This document shows, in pieces, positions 54,201 through 63,053 of a DNA stretch of 64,000 nt; the stretch's first letter is position 1; every line of letters starts with the position of its first letter. Position numbers and translations under genes: made by a program. Source of the DNA: Streptomyces changanensis (GTDB lineage Bacteria; Actinomycetota; Actinomycetes; Streptomycetales; Streptomycetaceae); the NCBI RefSeq assembly GCF_024600715.1, contig NZ_CP102332.1, forward strand, positions 5,022,001-5,086,000. Reading direction: 5' to 3'. The notes beneath the pieces are model-generated. The model did no database searches, was not told where the DNA came from, and saw only the letters and a program-made list of their open reading frames with translations.

Positions 54201-54569
54201 TCCCGAGGGCCCGGGCCCTCGGCCCCCGGCTGCCGCGCGGCCGGGCTGCCGCGCGGCCGGGGCCGGGGCAGGGGTCCGCTCGGGGCCCGCCCTGGCGGCC
54301 TGTCCGCCCCGTCCGCCCTGTCCGGCCGGGTGTCCTCCAGTGCCCCGTCCCCGGCGGACGCCACCCCCACGTACACCGGCCCCTGCTTGTGGGTGGTGGC
54401 CCTGACGGCGGCCCGGTAGGGCAGGTGGGAGGCCGCCGAAGGGCTCCGCACCACCGCCGCCGCGGCTCCCGGGAGGTCCCGCCACCGCCCTTCGAACGGA
54501 AGGGAGATGGCACGGGATGCCAATCCGGGTGTCGCCGGAGGGGACAAGCGGCGTAACCTGTCAGGCGCC
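54201..54569. other. Gap between ADP-ribosylglycohydrolase and rnhB
   Basis: 369 bases. It holds the palindrome above and a tandem duplication of GGCTGCCGCGCGGCCG (54228-54260). At 54554-54559 is a -10 TAACCT ten bases before the rnhB ATG. On the minus strand a frame from about 54460 to 54250 has very high G/C in third positions and reads as plausible protein (for example THKQGPVYVGVASAGDG). It lacks a clear start and runs into the glycohydrolase gene, so I do not call it. Confidence 0.6.
54205..54220. terminator. Short perfect palindrome after the glycohydrolase gene
   Basis: GAGGGCCCGGGCCCTC starts four bases beyond the stop codon and is fully self-complementary. It could form an eight-pair cruciform or a shorter hairpin as terminator. 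Confidence 0.5.
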
Positions 54570-55280
54570 ATGCCGTACGAAGCACCCACACACACCGTCG
54601 AGCGCTCGATCCGAGCGACAACCGGCGCCAGGATCATCGCCGGAGTCGACGAAGTCGGCCGCGGGGCGTGGGCAGGGCCCGTCACCGTCTGCGCGGCCGT
54701 CACCGGACTGCGTCGGCCGCCGGACGGACTCACCGACTCCAAGCTCCTCACCCCCCGGCGCCGCACCGAACTCGCCGCGGAGCTCGAACGGTGGGTCACG
54801 GCCCACGCGCTCGGGCACGCCGGCCCCGAGGAGATAGACGAGCTCGGCATGACCGCGGCGCTGCGGCTGGCCGCCGTACGGGCTCTGGAGGCCCTGCCGG
54901 TCCGACCGGACGCGGTCATCCTCGACGGCAAGCACGACTACCTGGGAGACCCCTGGCAGGTCCGCACGGTGATCAAGGGGGATCGTTCCTGCGTCGCCGT
55001 CGCGGCGGCGTCGGTGATCGCCAAGGTCCGGCGGGACGCGATGATGAGCGAACTGGAGGCGCAGTCCGACAGGTACGCGCCGTTCGGCTTCTCCGCCAAC
55101 GCCGGCTACCCGTCCCCGGTGCACAAGGCCGCTCTCGCCGAGTGGGGCCCCACCCCCCACCACCGCATGACCTGGGCCTTCCTCGACGCGCTGCCCCGGT
55201 GGCGGCACCTGAGGAAGTACCGCGTCTCCCCGGAGGCGGCCGAACTCGAAAGCGGGGGCCAGCTCGGCTTCGACTTCTGA
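54570..55280 (+). CDS. rnhB: Ribonuclease HII
   Basis: A 236-residue enzyme that cleaves RNA in RNA:DNA hybrids and single ribonucleotides in DNA. The catalytic acids lie in [17 protein letters not shown] and [10 protein letters not shown]. Further family blocks are [15 protein letters not shown] and [23 protein letters not shown] at 54570 ([13 protein letters not shown]) is chosen as the family start. Confidence 0.96.
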   Translation: MPYEAPTHTVERSIRATTGARIIAGVDEVGRGAWAGPVTVCAAVTGLRRPPDGLTDSKLLTPRRRTELAAELERWVTAHALGHAGPEEIDELGMTAALRLAAVRALEALPVRPDAVILDGKHDYLGDPWQVRTVIKGDRSCVAVAAASVIAKVRRDAMMSELEAQSDRYAPFGFSANAGYPSPVHKAALAEWGPTPHHRMTWAFLDALPRWRHLRKYRVSPEAAELESGGQLGFDF

Positions 55281-55371
55281 CCGCCCGAACGGGGCGCGGC
55301 CGCCCGTCGCGGACCGCACATACGAGCCACCCGCCGATGCCCATCGCACCGGCGTTTGATACACATCCCTT

Positions 55372-56004
55372 ATGCCTCTCATACCCGAGGAGCCTCAGAT
55401 TCACGAGAGTGCCCAGGGTCCCCGCGTCACGCCGGCCGCAGGCCGCCCCGCGCCGACCCCCCGACCCGTACCCGGCCCGCGTACCGCGGCCTCGCCCCGC
55501 CCCGGCCGCCCGGGTCCCGGCCCCGCCAGGCCCGCACCGCCGGCCCCCCGCCAGCACACCCCGGGCGGACAGCCCGCGGCCCGGCAGGAGAATCGTTCCG
55601 CTGACGCCCGCACCACGCCGCGGATCCAGCTGATCCCGGCCCCGCTGGACGGCGCGATCGACGCCGCCGAAGAGGCGGTCGACCTCCTGCTGGAGAGCGG
55701 CCGCGCCCCCGGCGACATCCTGGTCCTGACCACCGGCGAGCAGCACCCCTGGGCGGCCCACGAGCTGTCCTTCGGCGAGGCCGCCTACTGGGCCCAGCAC
55801 GACGCACGCGACGACGTGTTCTTCGCCGCCGCGTCCGCCGCGGACCGTGCCGCCGCCCGGCCCGTGGTCGTCGTCGCGGTCAACGGCGGCGACGACGCCG
55901 TCACCGCCCGGGCGCTGCCCGCCGCCTTGAACCGCGCCGACACGCTGCTCATCGTGTGCGGTGACCCCGCCCGCATCAACGGCGTGCTGGGCACCGCCCT
56001 CTGA
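55372..56004 (+). CDS. Protein with degenerate helicase C-terminal-like domain
   Basis: A 210-residue protein of unknown function. Residues 1-85 are Pro/Ala/Arg-rich and disordered. The rest (GDILVLTTGEQHPWAAHELS, FFAAASAADRAAARPVVVVA, LPAALNRADTLLIVCGDPAR) resembles the C-terminal RecA-like fold of UvrD-type helicases, where NRA....LIVVGDP-like strings are seen. No Walker A is present, so it cannot be a helicase alone. It starts with ATG at 55372; TACACAT at 55360-55366 lies just upstream and no ribosome site is visible. Confidence 0.6.
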   Translation: MPLIPEEPQIHESAQGPRVTPAAGRPAPTPRPVPGPRTAASPRPGRPGPGPARPAPPAPRQHTPGGQPAARQENRSADARTTPRIQLIPAPLDGAIDAAEEAVDLLLESGRAPGDILVLTTGEQHPWAAHELSFGEAAYWAQHDARDDVFFAAASAADRAAARPVVVVAVNGGDDAVTARALPAALNRADTLLIVCGDPARINGVLGTAL

Positions 56005-56169
56005 CGGAACGCCAGCCAGGTGGCCGGACGGCAGCACCGCCGTCCGGCCCACCGGCCACCACGGGCCGCCCGAGTCGGCGCGGCCCGCACCGGCCGGCAC
56101 CGGTCCGCCGGGGCCGTCAGCGGGCGGGCCGAACGGCGCGGCGGCTCCCCCGAGCCGCGCTCTTCGTCG

Positions 56170-56799
56170 TCAGCGGGCGGCCGTACGGCGCAGCGGCTCG
56201 CCCGAGCCGCTCACCATGCGTGGTGGCGCCGGCGCGTCCTGCCCGTCGGCACCGGATATGTCCGACGGCGGTGACGCCGAGTGGGGATGCCGGCCACCTC
56301 GGTCGTCACCCGCCACCTGCCACCCGTCGCGGGTCAGCGTGATGTAGGCGCCGCAACGGAGCCCGTGCAGCGTGCACGCGTCCCGGAGGCCCCACATCCA
56401 CGCCCCGTCCTCCTCCGTCCACTTCCCGCTGCCCTCGCGGCAGTTGAGCAGGACGGCCGTACGTACCGGGCTGCGGCGTCGCAGGTCGTGCGGGATGACC
56501 CGGCGCAGGTGCGCCAGGAGCGCGTTGCGGAAGTCCCAGCCGTCCGCCGGCACCGGTCTCGGTGTGAACGACGCACTGGCGATCAGCCGTTCCTCGTGAT
56601 CCAGCACGGCGACCACGGCGGTCGCCGGCCCCGGCGCGTGACGAGCGTGCAGACCCGTGACCACGTCACGGGGACTGCGCAACAGGGGGATGCCGGCCTC
56701 CGCCCACTCGGCGGGTTCCAGCATGCGGGCGAGACGGCTGGCGGAGGCGGCCGGTGTGGTGAACGAGGAGGCTGCGGACGGAGCGAATCCGAAGGTCAC
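56170..56799 (-). CDS. Hypothetical protein with faint RadC/JAB-like pattern
   Basis: A 209-residue protein I do not recognise with certainty. RSPRDVVTGLHARHAPGPAT then AVVAVLDHEERLIASASF resembles the opening strands of RadC/JAB domains. LLNCREGSGKWTEEDGAWMW sits where the metal-binding HNHPSG would be, but the histidines are absent. The last ~40 residues are unstructured. GTG at 56799 follows GGGAGG closely. It is downstream of recQ on the same strand by 217 bases. Confidence 0.55.
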   Translation of the reverse strand: MTFGFAPSAASSFTTPAASASRLARMLEPAEWAEAGIPLLRSPRDVVTGLHARHAPGPATAVVAVLDHEERLIASASFTPRPVPADGWDFRNALLAHLRRVIPHDLRRRSPVRTAVLLNCREGSGKWTEEDGAWMWGLRDACTLHGLRCGAYITLTRDGWQVAGDDRGGRHPHSASPPSDISGADGQDAPAPPRMVSGSGEPLRRTAAR

Positions 56800-57016
56800 G
56801 ATCCTCCCTTCGCATACGCGCCCACAGGAGCGGGCAGGGTCGGGTGAGGGCGCGCCGCGGCAAGGCCCTTCCGGACCGCGAACGAGCCGTGCTGGGGCGG
56901 GATCCAATTCTTGCGGGCGGCATGGGCAGGCGGCAACGAGCAATTGGGACCGCTGACGGGAATGGGCTGTTATGCCACCCAATTCCCGACCACAAGAATT
57001 CCCCGTGACGACCCGA

Positions 57017-59188
57017 TCAACCCGCCACCGCGAGGACCAGCGGAAACACCCCCGGTGCTCCCGCGCGGCGAAGCAGCCGCGCCGCCACCGCGAGCGTCCA
57101 TCCGCTGTCCGAGAAATCGTCGACCAGCAGCACCGGACCGCCCGCCGACGACAGCCGCTCGGCCAGACCGACCGGGACGGTCAGGGCCCGGTGCAGACCG
57201 CACACCCGCTGCGCGCTGTTGGTCCGCGAGATGCGCGTGTCCACCGCCTCCGGCGCGTACTCGACGGAACCGAGCAGCGGCATCCGCCCCACCTCCGCGA
57301 TCCGCGCGCCCAGCGAACCCACGAGCTGCGGACGACTCCGCGAGGCGACCGTCACCACACCCGCCGGGCGGGGCGGCGCGTCCGACGCACCGGACGCCCA
57401 GCCCCCGGGACCCTTCGCCCAGTCGGCCAGCACGCGCACCACGGCGTCCACCACGTCGTCCGGCACCGCCCCGTCCGGCGCCCGATCCGTCAGCATCGGC
57501 CGCAGCCGGTTGCCCCAACCGATATCCGACAGGCGCCCCAACGCCCGTCCCGCGGCCGACTGCTCCCCGGCCGGGATGCGGCCCTTGAGGTCGACACCGA
57601 CCGCCGGCAGACCGGTCGGCCACATCCTGCGCGGCTCGACCTCCACCCCCGGCCTGCTCAGCTCGCCCCGCGCCGCGTCCAAGGTCGTGGCGGACACCTT
57701 GGCGTCGAAGCGCGGCCCGGCGCAGTTGTCGCAGCGGCCGCACGGTGCCGCCTCCTCGTCGTCCAGCTGCCGCCGCAGGAACTCCATGCGGCACTCCGCC
57801 GTCGTCACGTAGTCCCGCATGGCCTGCTGCTCCGCGGCCCGCTGCCGCGCCACCCACGCGTACCGCTCCGTGTCGTACGTCCACGGGCGCCCCGTGCTCG
57901 TCCACCCGCCCTTCACCCGGCGCACCGCGCCGTCCACGTCGAGGACCTTCAACATCGTCTCCAGCCGGGTGCGCCGCAGCTCCACCAAAGGCTCCAGCGC
58001 GGGCAGGGACACCGGGCCCTCCGAGCGCGCCAGCACGTCGAGCGTGCGCCGCACCTGCTCCTCGGGCGGGAAGGCCACCGAGGCGAAGTACTGCCAGATC
58101 GCCTCGTCCTCCGGGCCGGGCAGGAGCAACACCTCCGCACTCGCCACACCGCGCCCGGCGCGACCCACCTGCTGGTAATAGGCGATCGGCGACGACGGGG
58201 AGCCCATGTGCACCACGAACCCGAGGTCCGGCTTGTCGAATCCCATGCCCAGCGCGGACGTGGCGACTAGCGCCTTCACCCGGTTCGCCAGCAGGTCCTC
58301 CTCGGCCTGCCGCCGGTCGGCGTTCTCCGTGCGCCCCGTGTAGGACGCCACCTCGTAACCGCACTGACGGAGGTGCGCCGCCACCTCCTCGGCCGCCGCG
58401 ACCGTGAGCGTGTAGACGATCCCCGAACCCGGCAGCTCCCCCAGGTGCTCGGCGAGCCAGGCCAGCCGGTGCGCCGCGTCCGGGAGACGCACGACACCCA
58501 GCCGCAGGCTCTCGCGGTCCAGCGCACCACGCAGCACCAGCGCGTCCGATCCCGCCGCCGTGCCGAGCTGCTCGGCCACGTCCGCCGTCACCCGAGCGTT
58601 CGCCGTCGCCGTCGTCGCCAGCACCGGGACACCGGACGGCAGCTCCGCCAGCATCGTGCGCAGCCGCCGGTAGTCCGGGCGGAAATCGTGCCCCCAGTCG
58701 GAAATGCAGTGGGCCTCGTCGACCACCAGCAGCCCCGTCGCCGCCGCCAGCGCGGGCAGCACCTCGTCACGGAAGTCGGGGTTGTTCAGACGCTCCGGCG
58801 ACACCAGCAGCACATCGACCCGACCTGCGGCGATCTCCTCCTGGACCGTCTGCCACTCCTCCATGTTCGACGAATTGATCGTCCGGGCGTGGATGCCCGC
58901 CCGAGCCGCGGCGTCCACCTGGTTCCGCATGAGCGCCAGCAGCGGCGAGACGATCACCGTGGGCCCCGCACCCCGCGCCCGCAGCAGCGCCGTGGCCACG
59001 AAGTAGACGGCGGACTTGCCCCAGCCGGTGCGCTGCACGACCAGCGCCCGTCTGCCGTGCGCGACCAGCGCCTCGATGGCCCGCCACTGGTCCTCGCGCA
59101 GCCTCGCCGCGCCGGTGGCGTCACCGACCAGGCGGGCCAGCACAGCGTCGGCCGCGGAACGCAGGTCTTCGTCGTTCGTCTGCTCCAT
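57017..59188 (-). CDS. recQ: RecQ-type DNA helicase fused to a phosphoribosyltransferase-like domain
   Basis: A 723-residue helicase. Walker A is RTGWGKSA (G55-S59 region), DEAHCISDWGH starts at 157, motif VI is QQVGRAGRG near 340. The RecQ zinc site has C466, C483, C486 and C489 (CGRCDNC). There is no HRDC domain. Instead residues ~610-723 resemble a ComF-type phosphoribosyltransferase: VVTVASRSRPQLVGSLGARI and LLVDDFSDSGWTLAVAARLL, the latter a PRPP-loop-like motif at 688-700. Start ATG 59188. It is divergent from the DUF4192 gene, with DnaA boxes in the shared upstream region. Confidence 0.92.
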   Translation of the reverse strand: MEQTNDEDLRSAADAVLARLVGDATGAARLREDQWRAIEALVAHGRRALVVQRTGWGKSAVYFVATALLRARGAGPTVIVSPLLALMRNQVDAAARAGIHARTINSSNMEEWQTVQEEIAAGRVDVLLVSPERLNNPDFRDEVLPALAAATGLLVVDEAHCISDWGHDFRPDYRRLRTMLAELPSGVPVLATTATANARVTADVAEQLGTAAGSDALVLRGALDRESLRLGVVRLPDAAHRLAWLAEHLGELPGSGIVYTLTVAAAEEVAAHLRQCGYEVASYTGRTENADRRQAEEDLLANRVKALVATSALGMGFDKPDLGFVVHMGSPSSPIAYYQQVGRAGRGVASAEVLLLPGPEDEAIWQYFASVAFPPEEQVRRTLDVLARSEGPVSLPALEPLVELRRTRLETMLKVLDVDGAVRRVKGGWTSTGRPWTYDTERYAWVARQRAAEQQAMRDYVTTAECRMEFLRRQLDDEEAAPCGRCDNCAGPRFDAKVSATTLDAARGELSRPGVEVEPRRMWPTGLPAVGVDLKGRIPAGEQSAAGRALGRLSDIGWGNRLRPMLTDRAPDGAVPDDVVDAVVRVLADWAKGPGGWASGASDAPPRPAGVVTVASRSRPQLVGSLGARIAEVGRMPLLGSVEYAPEAVDTRISRTNSAQRVCGLHRALTVPVGLAERLSSAGGPVLLVDDFSDSGWTLAVAARLLRRAGAPGVFPLVLAVAG

Positions 59189-59238
59189 GCCTCACATGGA
59201 ACAGCACCGCACCGACAACCGGCGAACGCACCGGGAAG

Positions 59239-59262
59239 CCTGTGGACAAAGTTATCCACAGG
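59239..59262. promoter_or_regulatory. Two opposed DnaA boxes between recQ and the DUF4192 gene
   Basis: TGTGGACAA at 59241-59249 is the reverse complement of the Streptomyces DnaA-box consensus TTGTCCACA. TTATCCACA at 59252-59260 is the classical consensus in the other direction. Together they form a 24-nt near-palindrome with perfect outer arms CCTGTGGA and TCCACAGG. Confidence 0.75.
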
Positions 59263-59299
59263 GGTCGACGGATCGACGGGCCGGCGGGACCGTCAAGCC

Positions 59300-60778
59300 A
59301 TGAACGCACACCACGATCACACCGGCCCCCGCGACACCCACCCGTCCGCCGCCGGCCCGCTGCCCGTCACCTCCCCGGGCTTCACGGACGAACCGCAGAT
59401 CACCCTGCGCGGCCCCGCCCAACTGGCCGACGCCCTCCCGTACATGCTGGGATTCCATCCGACCGATTCGGTCGTCCTGCTCGCCCTGCACGGCGAGCGC
59501 GGCCGCTTCGGCGGACGTCTCAGGCTCGGCATCCCCGCCTCGCCCCGCGAGTGGGCACCCGTCGCCGAACAGCTCGCCGAGTGCCTCGTCGAAGGGTGCG
59601 AGCGGCGCGGCTCCCGCCCGGACGGCGTCGTCGTCTTCCTCTGCCAGGACCCCGCCGCCGGCGAGGAGGACGGCAGGAGGGTGATGCAGCGGCTGCGGCC
59701 CTTCGCGCAGAAGCTGCGCACGGCGTGCGGGGCCCTGGACGTGCCGGTGTACGAAGCCCTGTGCATCTCCGGCGGTCGGTTCTGGTCCTACTGCTGCCCC
59801 GACAGCGACTGCTGCCCGCCCGGCGGCACGGCCCTGGCCCCGCCCGGGACGTCCGTCATGGCGGCGGCCGCCGCCTACGCGGGCATCCACGTACGCGGTT
59901 CGCTGCGCGACATGGAAGCCCGCCTCAGGCCCCAGCCGACCGGCCCCACCACGGCCGCCCAGGAGCACGCCCTCGACACGGCCAGTGCCTCGCTCGTCCA
60001 CCGCATCCTCAGCGCCAAGGAGGCCACGCGTGTCAGGGAGGAGACCATCCGACTCGCCCAGCGCCTGATCGACCGGCTCTCCGAGCACCCGCCACTCAGC
60101 GACGACTCCGCCGGCGACATGCGGGACGACGCACTGATCGACGACCGGGAAGCCGCCGAGCTGATCGTCGGACTCCAGGACCGCCGGACCCGGGACCGTG
60201 CCGCCGAGTGGATGGAAGGCGCCGCAGCGGACCGCGCCCTACGGCTGTGGCGCGCCCTGGCCCGCCGCTGCGTCGGCGCCTACGGCGAGCACGCCGCCGC
60301 GCCCCTCACCCTCGCCGGCTGGGTCGCCTGGTCGGCCGGAGACGAGCCGACCGCCCGCGTCGCCCTGGCGCTCGCCCTGGAGGCCGACCCCGAGTACGTC
60401 TTCGCCCGGCTGCTGCACCAGGCGTGCAACGAGCAACTGGACCCCGAGACGCTCCGCCACTGCCTGCGGGGCGAGCGAGACGCCAGGGAAGGCGCGGAGG
60501 ACCGCCGGTCCGGCAGGCGCCGGACGGCCGTGCGCGGGTCGGGGGCGCGAGCGGTACGGCGCAAACTGCGCGCCCGGACCCCCGCGCCCCGACCCACCAC
60601 GACGAACACCCCACCGCCCGGCCCGGCGCGCCCCGGCCCCGACGCCCGTCCCGCGCGCACGCGCACCGTCCGCGGCGGCGGGCTGCGGGGAGCGCAGGAC
60701 GGTCGGACCGCAGAACGGCACGACGACCTGCGGGGGACCGGCGGCCGGGACGCGAGCGATGGAGGGAGCGCCGGATGA
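59300..60778 (+). CDS. DUF4192 domain protein
   Basis: A 492-residue protein found broadly in actinobacteria, function unknown. The domain opens with ITLRGPAQLADALPYMLGFH and then SVVLLALHGERGRFGGRLRL, typical of DUF4192. SGGRFWSYCCPDSDCCPPGG carries four cysteines that could bind metal. Near 350-400 are helical repeats (AGWVAWSAGDEPTARVALAL, EADPEYVFARLLHQA). The last ~95 residues are disordered, Arg/Pro/Thr-rich. It is divergent from recQ, 111 bases apart. No good ribosome site is seen at the ATG. Confidence 0.85.
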   Translation: MNAHHDHTGPRDTHPSAAGPLPVTSPGFTDEPQITLRGPAQLADALPYMLGFHPTDSVVLLALHGERGRFGGRLRLGIPASPREWAPVAEQLAECLVEGCERRGSRPDGVVVFLCQDPAAGEEDGRRVMQRLRPFAQKLRTACGALDVPVYEALCISGGRFWSYCCPDSDCCPPGGTALAPPGTSVMAAAAAYAGIHVRGSLRDMEARLRPQPTGPTTAAQEHALDTASASLVHRILSAKEATRVREETIRLAQRLIDRLSEHPPLSDDSAGDMRDDALIDDREAAELIVGLQDRRTRDRAAEWMEGAAADRALRLWRALARRCVGAYGEHAAAPLTLAGWVAWSAGDEPTARVALALALEADPEYVFARLLHQACNEQLDPETLRHCLRGERDAREGAEDRRSGRRRTAVRGSGARAVRRKLRARTPAPRPTTTNTPPPGPARPGPDARPARTRTVRGGGLRGAQDGRTAERHDDLRGTGGRDASDGGSAG

Positions 60779-60893
60779 CGGCCGTGACCCGCGCCCCCGT
60801 ACGGCCGTTCACGTCTGTGGCGGAGTCCCCCGACCCGTGCCGCCGTACCTCCAGCGGCTGTCCGGAGCGCACAGAAGGCTCAGCAGACGACCC

Positions 60894-62957
60894 ATGGACC
60901 TCACCGTCCCCTCCCCGGCCCCGACCCCGTCCCGGCGCACCCAGGCCCGCCCCGGCGGGCGGGCCCACCCACCGCCCGCCGCCCACGGCCGACCCCCCGC
61001 CGCGCCACCCGGCGGACCCCCGTCCGTCCACCACGCCCTCGTCGGCGTCGCCCTGCCCGGACTGGCCGTCTCCCCCGAACACGGACAGCTCACCGGCCAC
61101 GGCCTCGAAGGGTTCTACCAGTCCGGACGACGACTTCTCTCCCGGTGCCACCTGCGCGTCTTCGGCCGCGAACCCGTCCCCGTCCAGGGCAGGCTGGTCT
61201 CAGCGTCCCGCGCCCGGTTCGTCGCCCTCGTTCGTACCCCCGCCGACCCCGGCCCGGACCCGGGCGTCGCCGTGGAACGCTCCAGGGACGCCGACGGCTC
61301 CGAACGGATCACCCTGCGCAACGCGACCGGCCGGCCCCTGCGCGTCCCGGTCGAGCTCACCCTCGGCACGGACCTCTCCGCACTCGCCGCCATCGCGTCG
61401 GGACGCCCCGGCCCCGAGCTCCGCCCCTCCGTGTACGGCTCGGGACTGCGCTGGTCGGCACCGAGTGGCGGCCAGTCCGTCGTCACCGCCGAGCCCCCGC
61501 CGAAGGACGCGCTCGCGTCCACCGGACTGCTCCGCTGGGAGCTCGACGTCGACGCGGGAGCCGCCCGCACCATCACCTTGCACGTCCACGCCGGGCGGCC
61601 CCTCAGACCGGCCGCCCGGTCGAGCGGCCGGATCCTCTCCGACGCCCGGGCGGAAGGGGACGACCCCCGTGCCGCGAGGCTCCTCGCCACCGCCCTCGAC
61701 GACCTCCGCTCCCTCCTCGTCCGCGACCCCGCCCACCCCGCCGACCTCCACCTGGCGGCCGGAGTCCCCTGGCGCACCGGCCCCGCCCCGGCCGAGACCC
61801 TCTGGGCCGCCCGTATGCTCCTCCCGCTCGGCACCCGACTCGCGGTCGACACCCTGCGCGGCGTCGCCCGTTCCCTGGACGGTGCCACCGGCGCGTCCGC
61901 CGGACGCGTCCCCGGGCCGCTCCGCGACGCCGGTCCCCACCTTCCGCCGGCCTGCACCGGAGTGGAGGCCACGCTCGCCTTCCCCGCCGTCCTCGCCGAG
62001 GCCCGCCTGTGGGGGCTCCCGGAGCAGGACCTGGCCGAGCTGCTGCCGGCGGCGGAACGCTGCCTGGCGTGGCTCTGCGCCGCCGTCGACGACGACGGGC
62101 TGGTGGCCGAGCCGGGACCAGCCGCCGGTGTGCGGCGCGCGGAGACACAGGCCCACGCCCACCGGGCCGCCCTGCTCGGTGCCGACCTGCTGGAGGCGTG
62201 CGGTCGGGACGGCGCCGACGCATGGCGCGACCGCGCCCACGCCATCCGGCGCCGCTTCCGCGAGAGTTTCTGGCTGGACGACCCGACCGGCGGCCGCCCC
62301 GCCGCCGCGCTCACCACGGACGGCCGCCCCCTACCCCATCTGGGGTGTGCCGCGGCCCACCTGCTCGACACCGGACTGGTCGGCGGGGGAGGCCACGCAG
62401 GGGGACTACTCGACACGTTGCAGACCGAACAGGTCGCCCGGTTGCTCGGCAGCCCCGCGCTCGACACCGGCTGGGGCCTGCGCGGCCTCGGCACCAAGGA
62501 GCCCGGGCACAATCCGTTCGGCCACCGCGCGGGCGCCGTCCGCGTCCACGAGACCGCCGTCGCCGTCGTGGGCCTCGCCTCCGCCGGATACGAGAAGGAA
62601 GCGACCGGGCTGGTCCGCGGGCTGCTCGATGCGGCGGAGGCGTTCGCGTACCGGCTGCCGGAGATGTACGGCGGGGACCAGCGCACCGAGGGGGGCGCGC
62701 CCGTGCCGCACCCCTCCGCCTGCCGTCCCGCCGCCGTCGCCGCGGCCGCGGCCGTACACGTCCTCGCCGCTGTCGCGGGCATCCGCCCCGACGTCCCGGC
62801 CGGCACGGTCGCGCTGCACCCTCTGGGCGGTGCCCCCCTGGGCGCCCTGAGGCTCTCCGGGCTCAGTGTGGCGGGGGAGTCGTTCGCGGTGCGCGTGAGC
62901 AGGATGGGGCTCGGGATGGTCGAGGAGGCCGCCGCGGGACTCCAGTTGGGCGTGTGA
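60894..62957 (+). CDS. Glycogen debranching N-terminal domain/amylo-alpha-1,6-glucosidase-like protein
   Basis: A 687-residue protein. After a ~40-residue Pro/Ala/Arg-rich stretch, residues ~45-220 (GHGLEGFYQSGRRLLSRCHL, VTLRNATG-like ERITLRNATGRPLRVPVELT) match the glycogen debranching N-terminal domain. Then an alpha/alpha barrel of the GH15/GH37/GH63 clan: LHLAAGVPWRTG..ETLWAA, ETQAHAHRAALLGADLLEA, LDTGWGLRGLGTKEPGHNPF and LPEMYGGDQRTEGGAPVPHP. It likely acts on alpha-glucans or related sugars; no signal peptide, so cytoplasmic. The ATG at 60894 has no strong ribosome site. Confidence 0.88.
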   Translation: MDLTVPSPAPTPSRRTQARPGGRAHPPPAAHGRPPAAPPGGPPSVHHALVGVALPGLAVSPEHGQLTGHGLEGFYQSGRRLLSRCHLRVFGREPVPVQGRLVSASRARFVALVRTPADPGPDPGVAVERSRDADGSERITLRNATGRPLRVPVELTLGTDLSALAAIASGRPGPELRPSVYGSGLRWSAPSGGQSVVTAEPPPKDALASTGLLRWELDVDAGAARTITLHVHAGRPLRPAARSSGRILSDARAEGDDPRAARLLATALDDLRSLLVRDPAHPADLHLAAGVPWRTGPAPAETLWAARMLLPLGTRLAVDTLRGVARSLDGATGASAGRVPGPLRDAGPHLPPACTGVEATLAFPAVLAEARLWGLPEQDLAELLPAAERCLAWLCAAVDDDGLVAEPGPAAGVRRAETQAHAHRAALLGADLLEACGRDGADAWRDRAHAIRRRFRESFWLDDPTGGRPAAALTTDGRPLPHLGCAAAHLLDTGLVGGGGHAGGLLDTLQTEQVARLLGSPALDTGWGLRGLGTKEPGHNPFGHRAGAVRVHETAVAVVGLASAGYEKEATGLVRGLLDAAEAFAYRLPEMYGGDQRTEGGAPVPHPSACRPAAVAAAAAVHVLAAVAGIRPDVPAGTVALHPLGGAPLGALRLSGLSVAGESFAVRVSRMGLGMVEEAAAGLQLGV

Positions 62958-62987
62958 CCACGCGCGGTCAGCCACGGGGCAACGCGA

Positions 62988-63030
62988 GGGGGGCGGGGGC
63001 GGGGGAGGGAGGGGGCGGGGGTGGGGGAGG
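62988..63030 (+). repeat. Guanine-run tract (G-quadruplex candidate)
   Basis: At least eight runs of three or more G separated by one or two bases, on the plus strand, 30 bases beyond the debranching-enzyme stop. It is followed by CCCCCGCC, which could pair with part of the tract as a hairpin. Confidence 0.85.
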
Positions 63031-63053
63031 CCCCCGCCAGACGTCCCGACGAC

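Noticed and set aside
59242..62850. Plus-strand open frame of 1200 codons over the DUF4192 and debranching genes
   Set aside because: Wrong phase: almost entirely Arg/Pro/Ser/Ala, with the real frames carrying family motifs.
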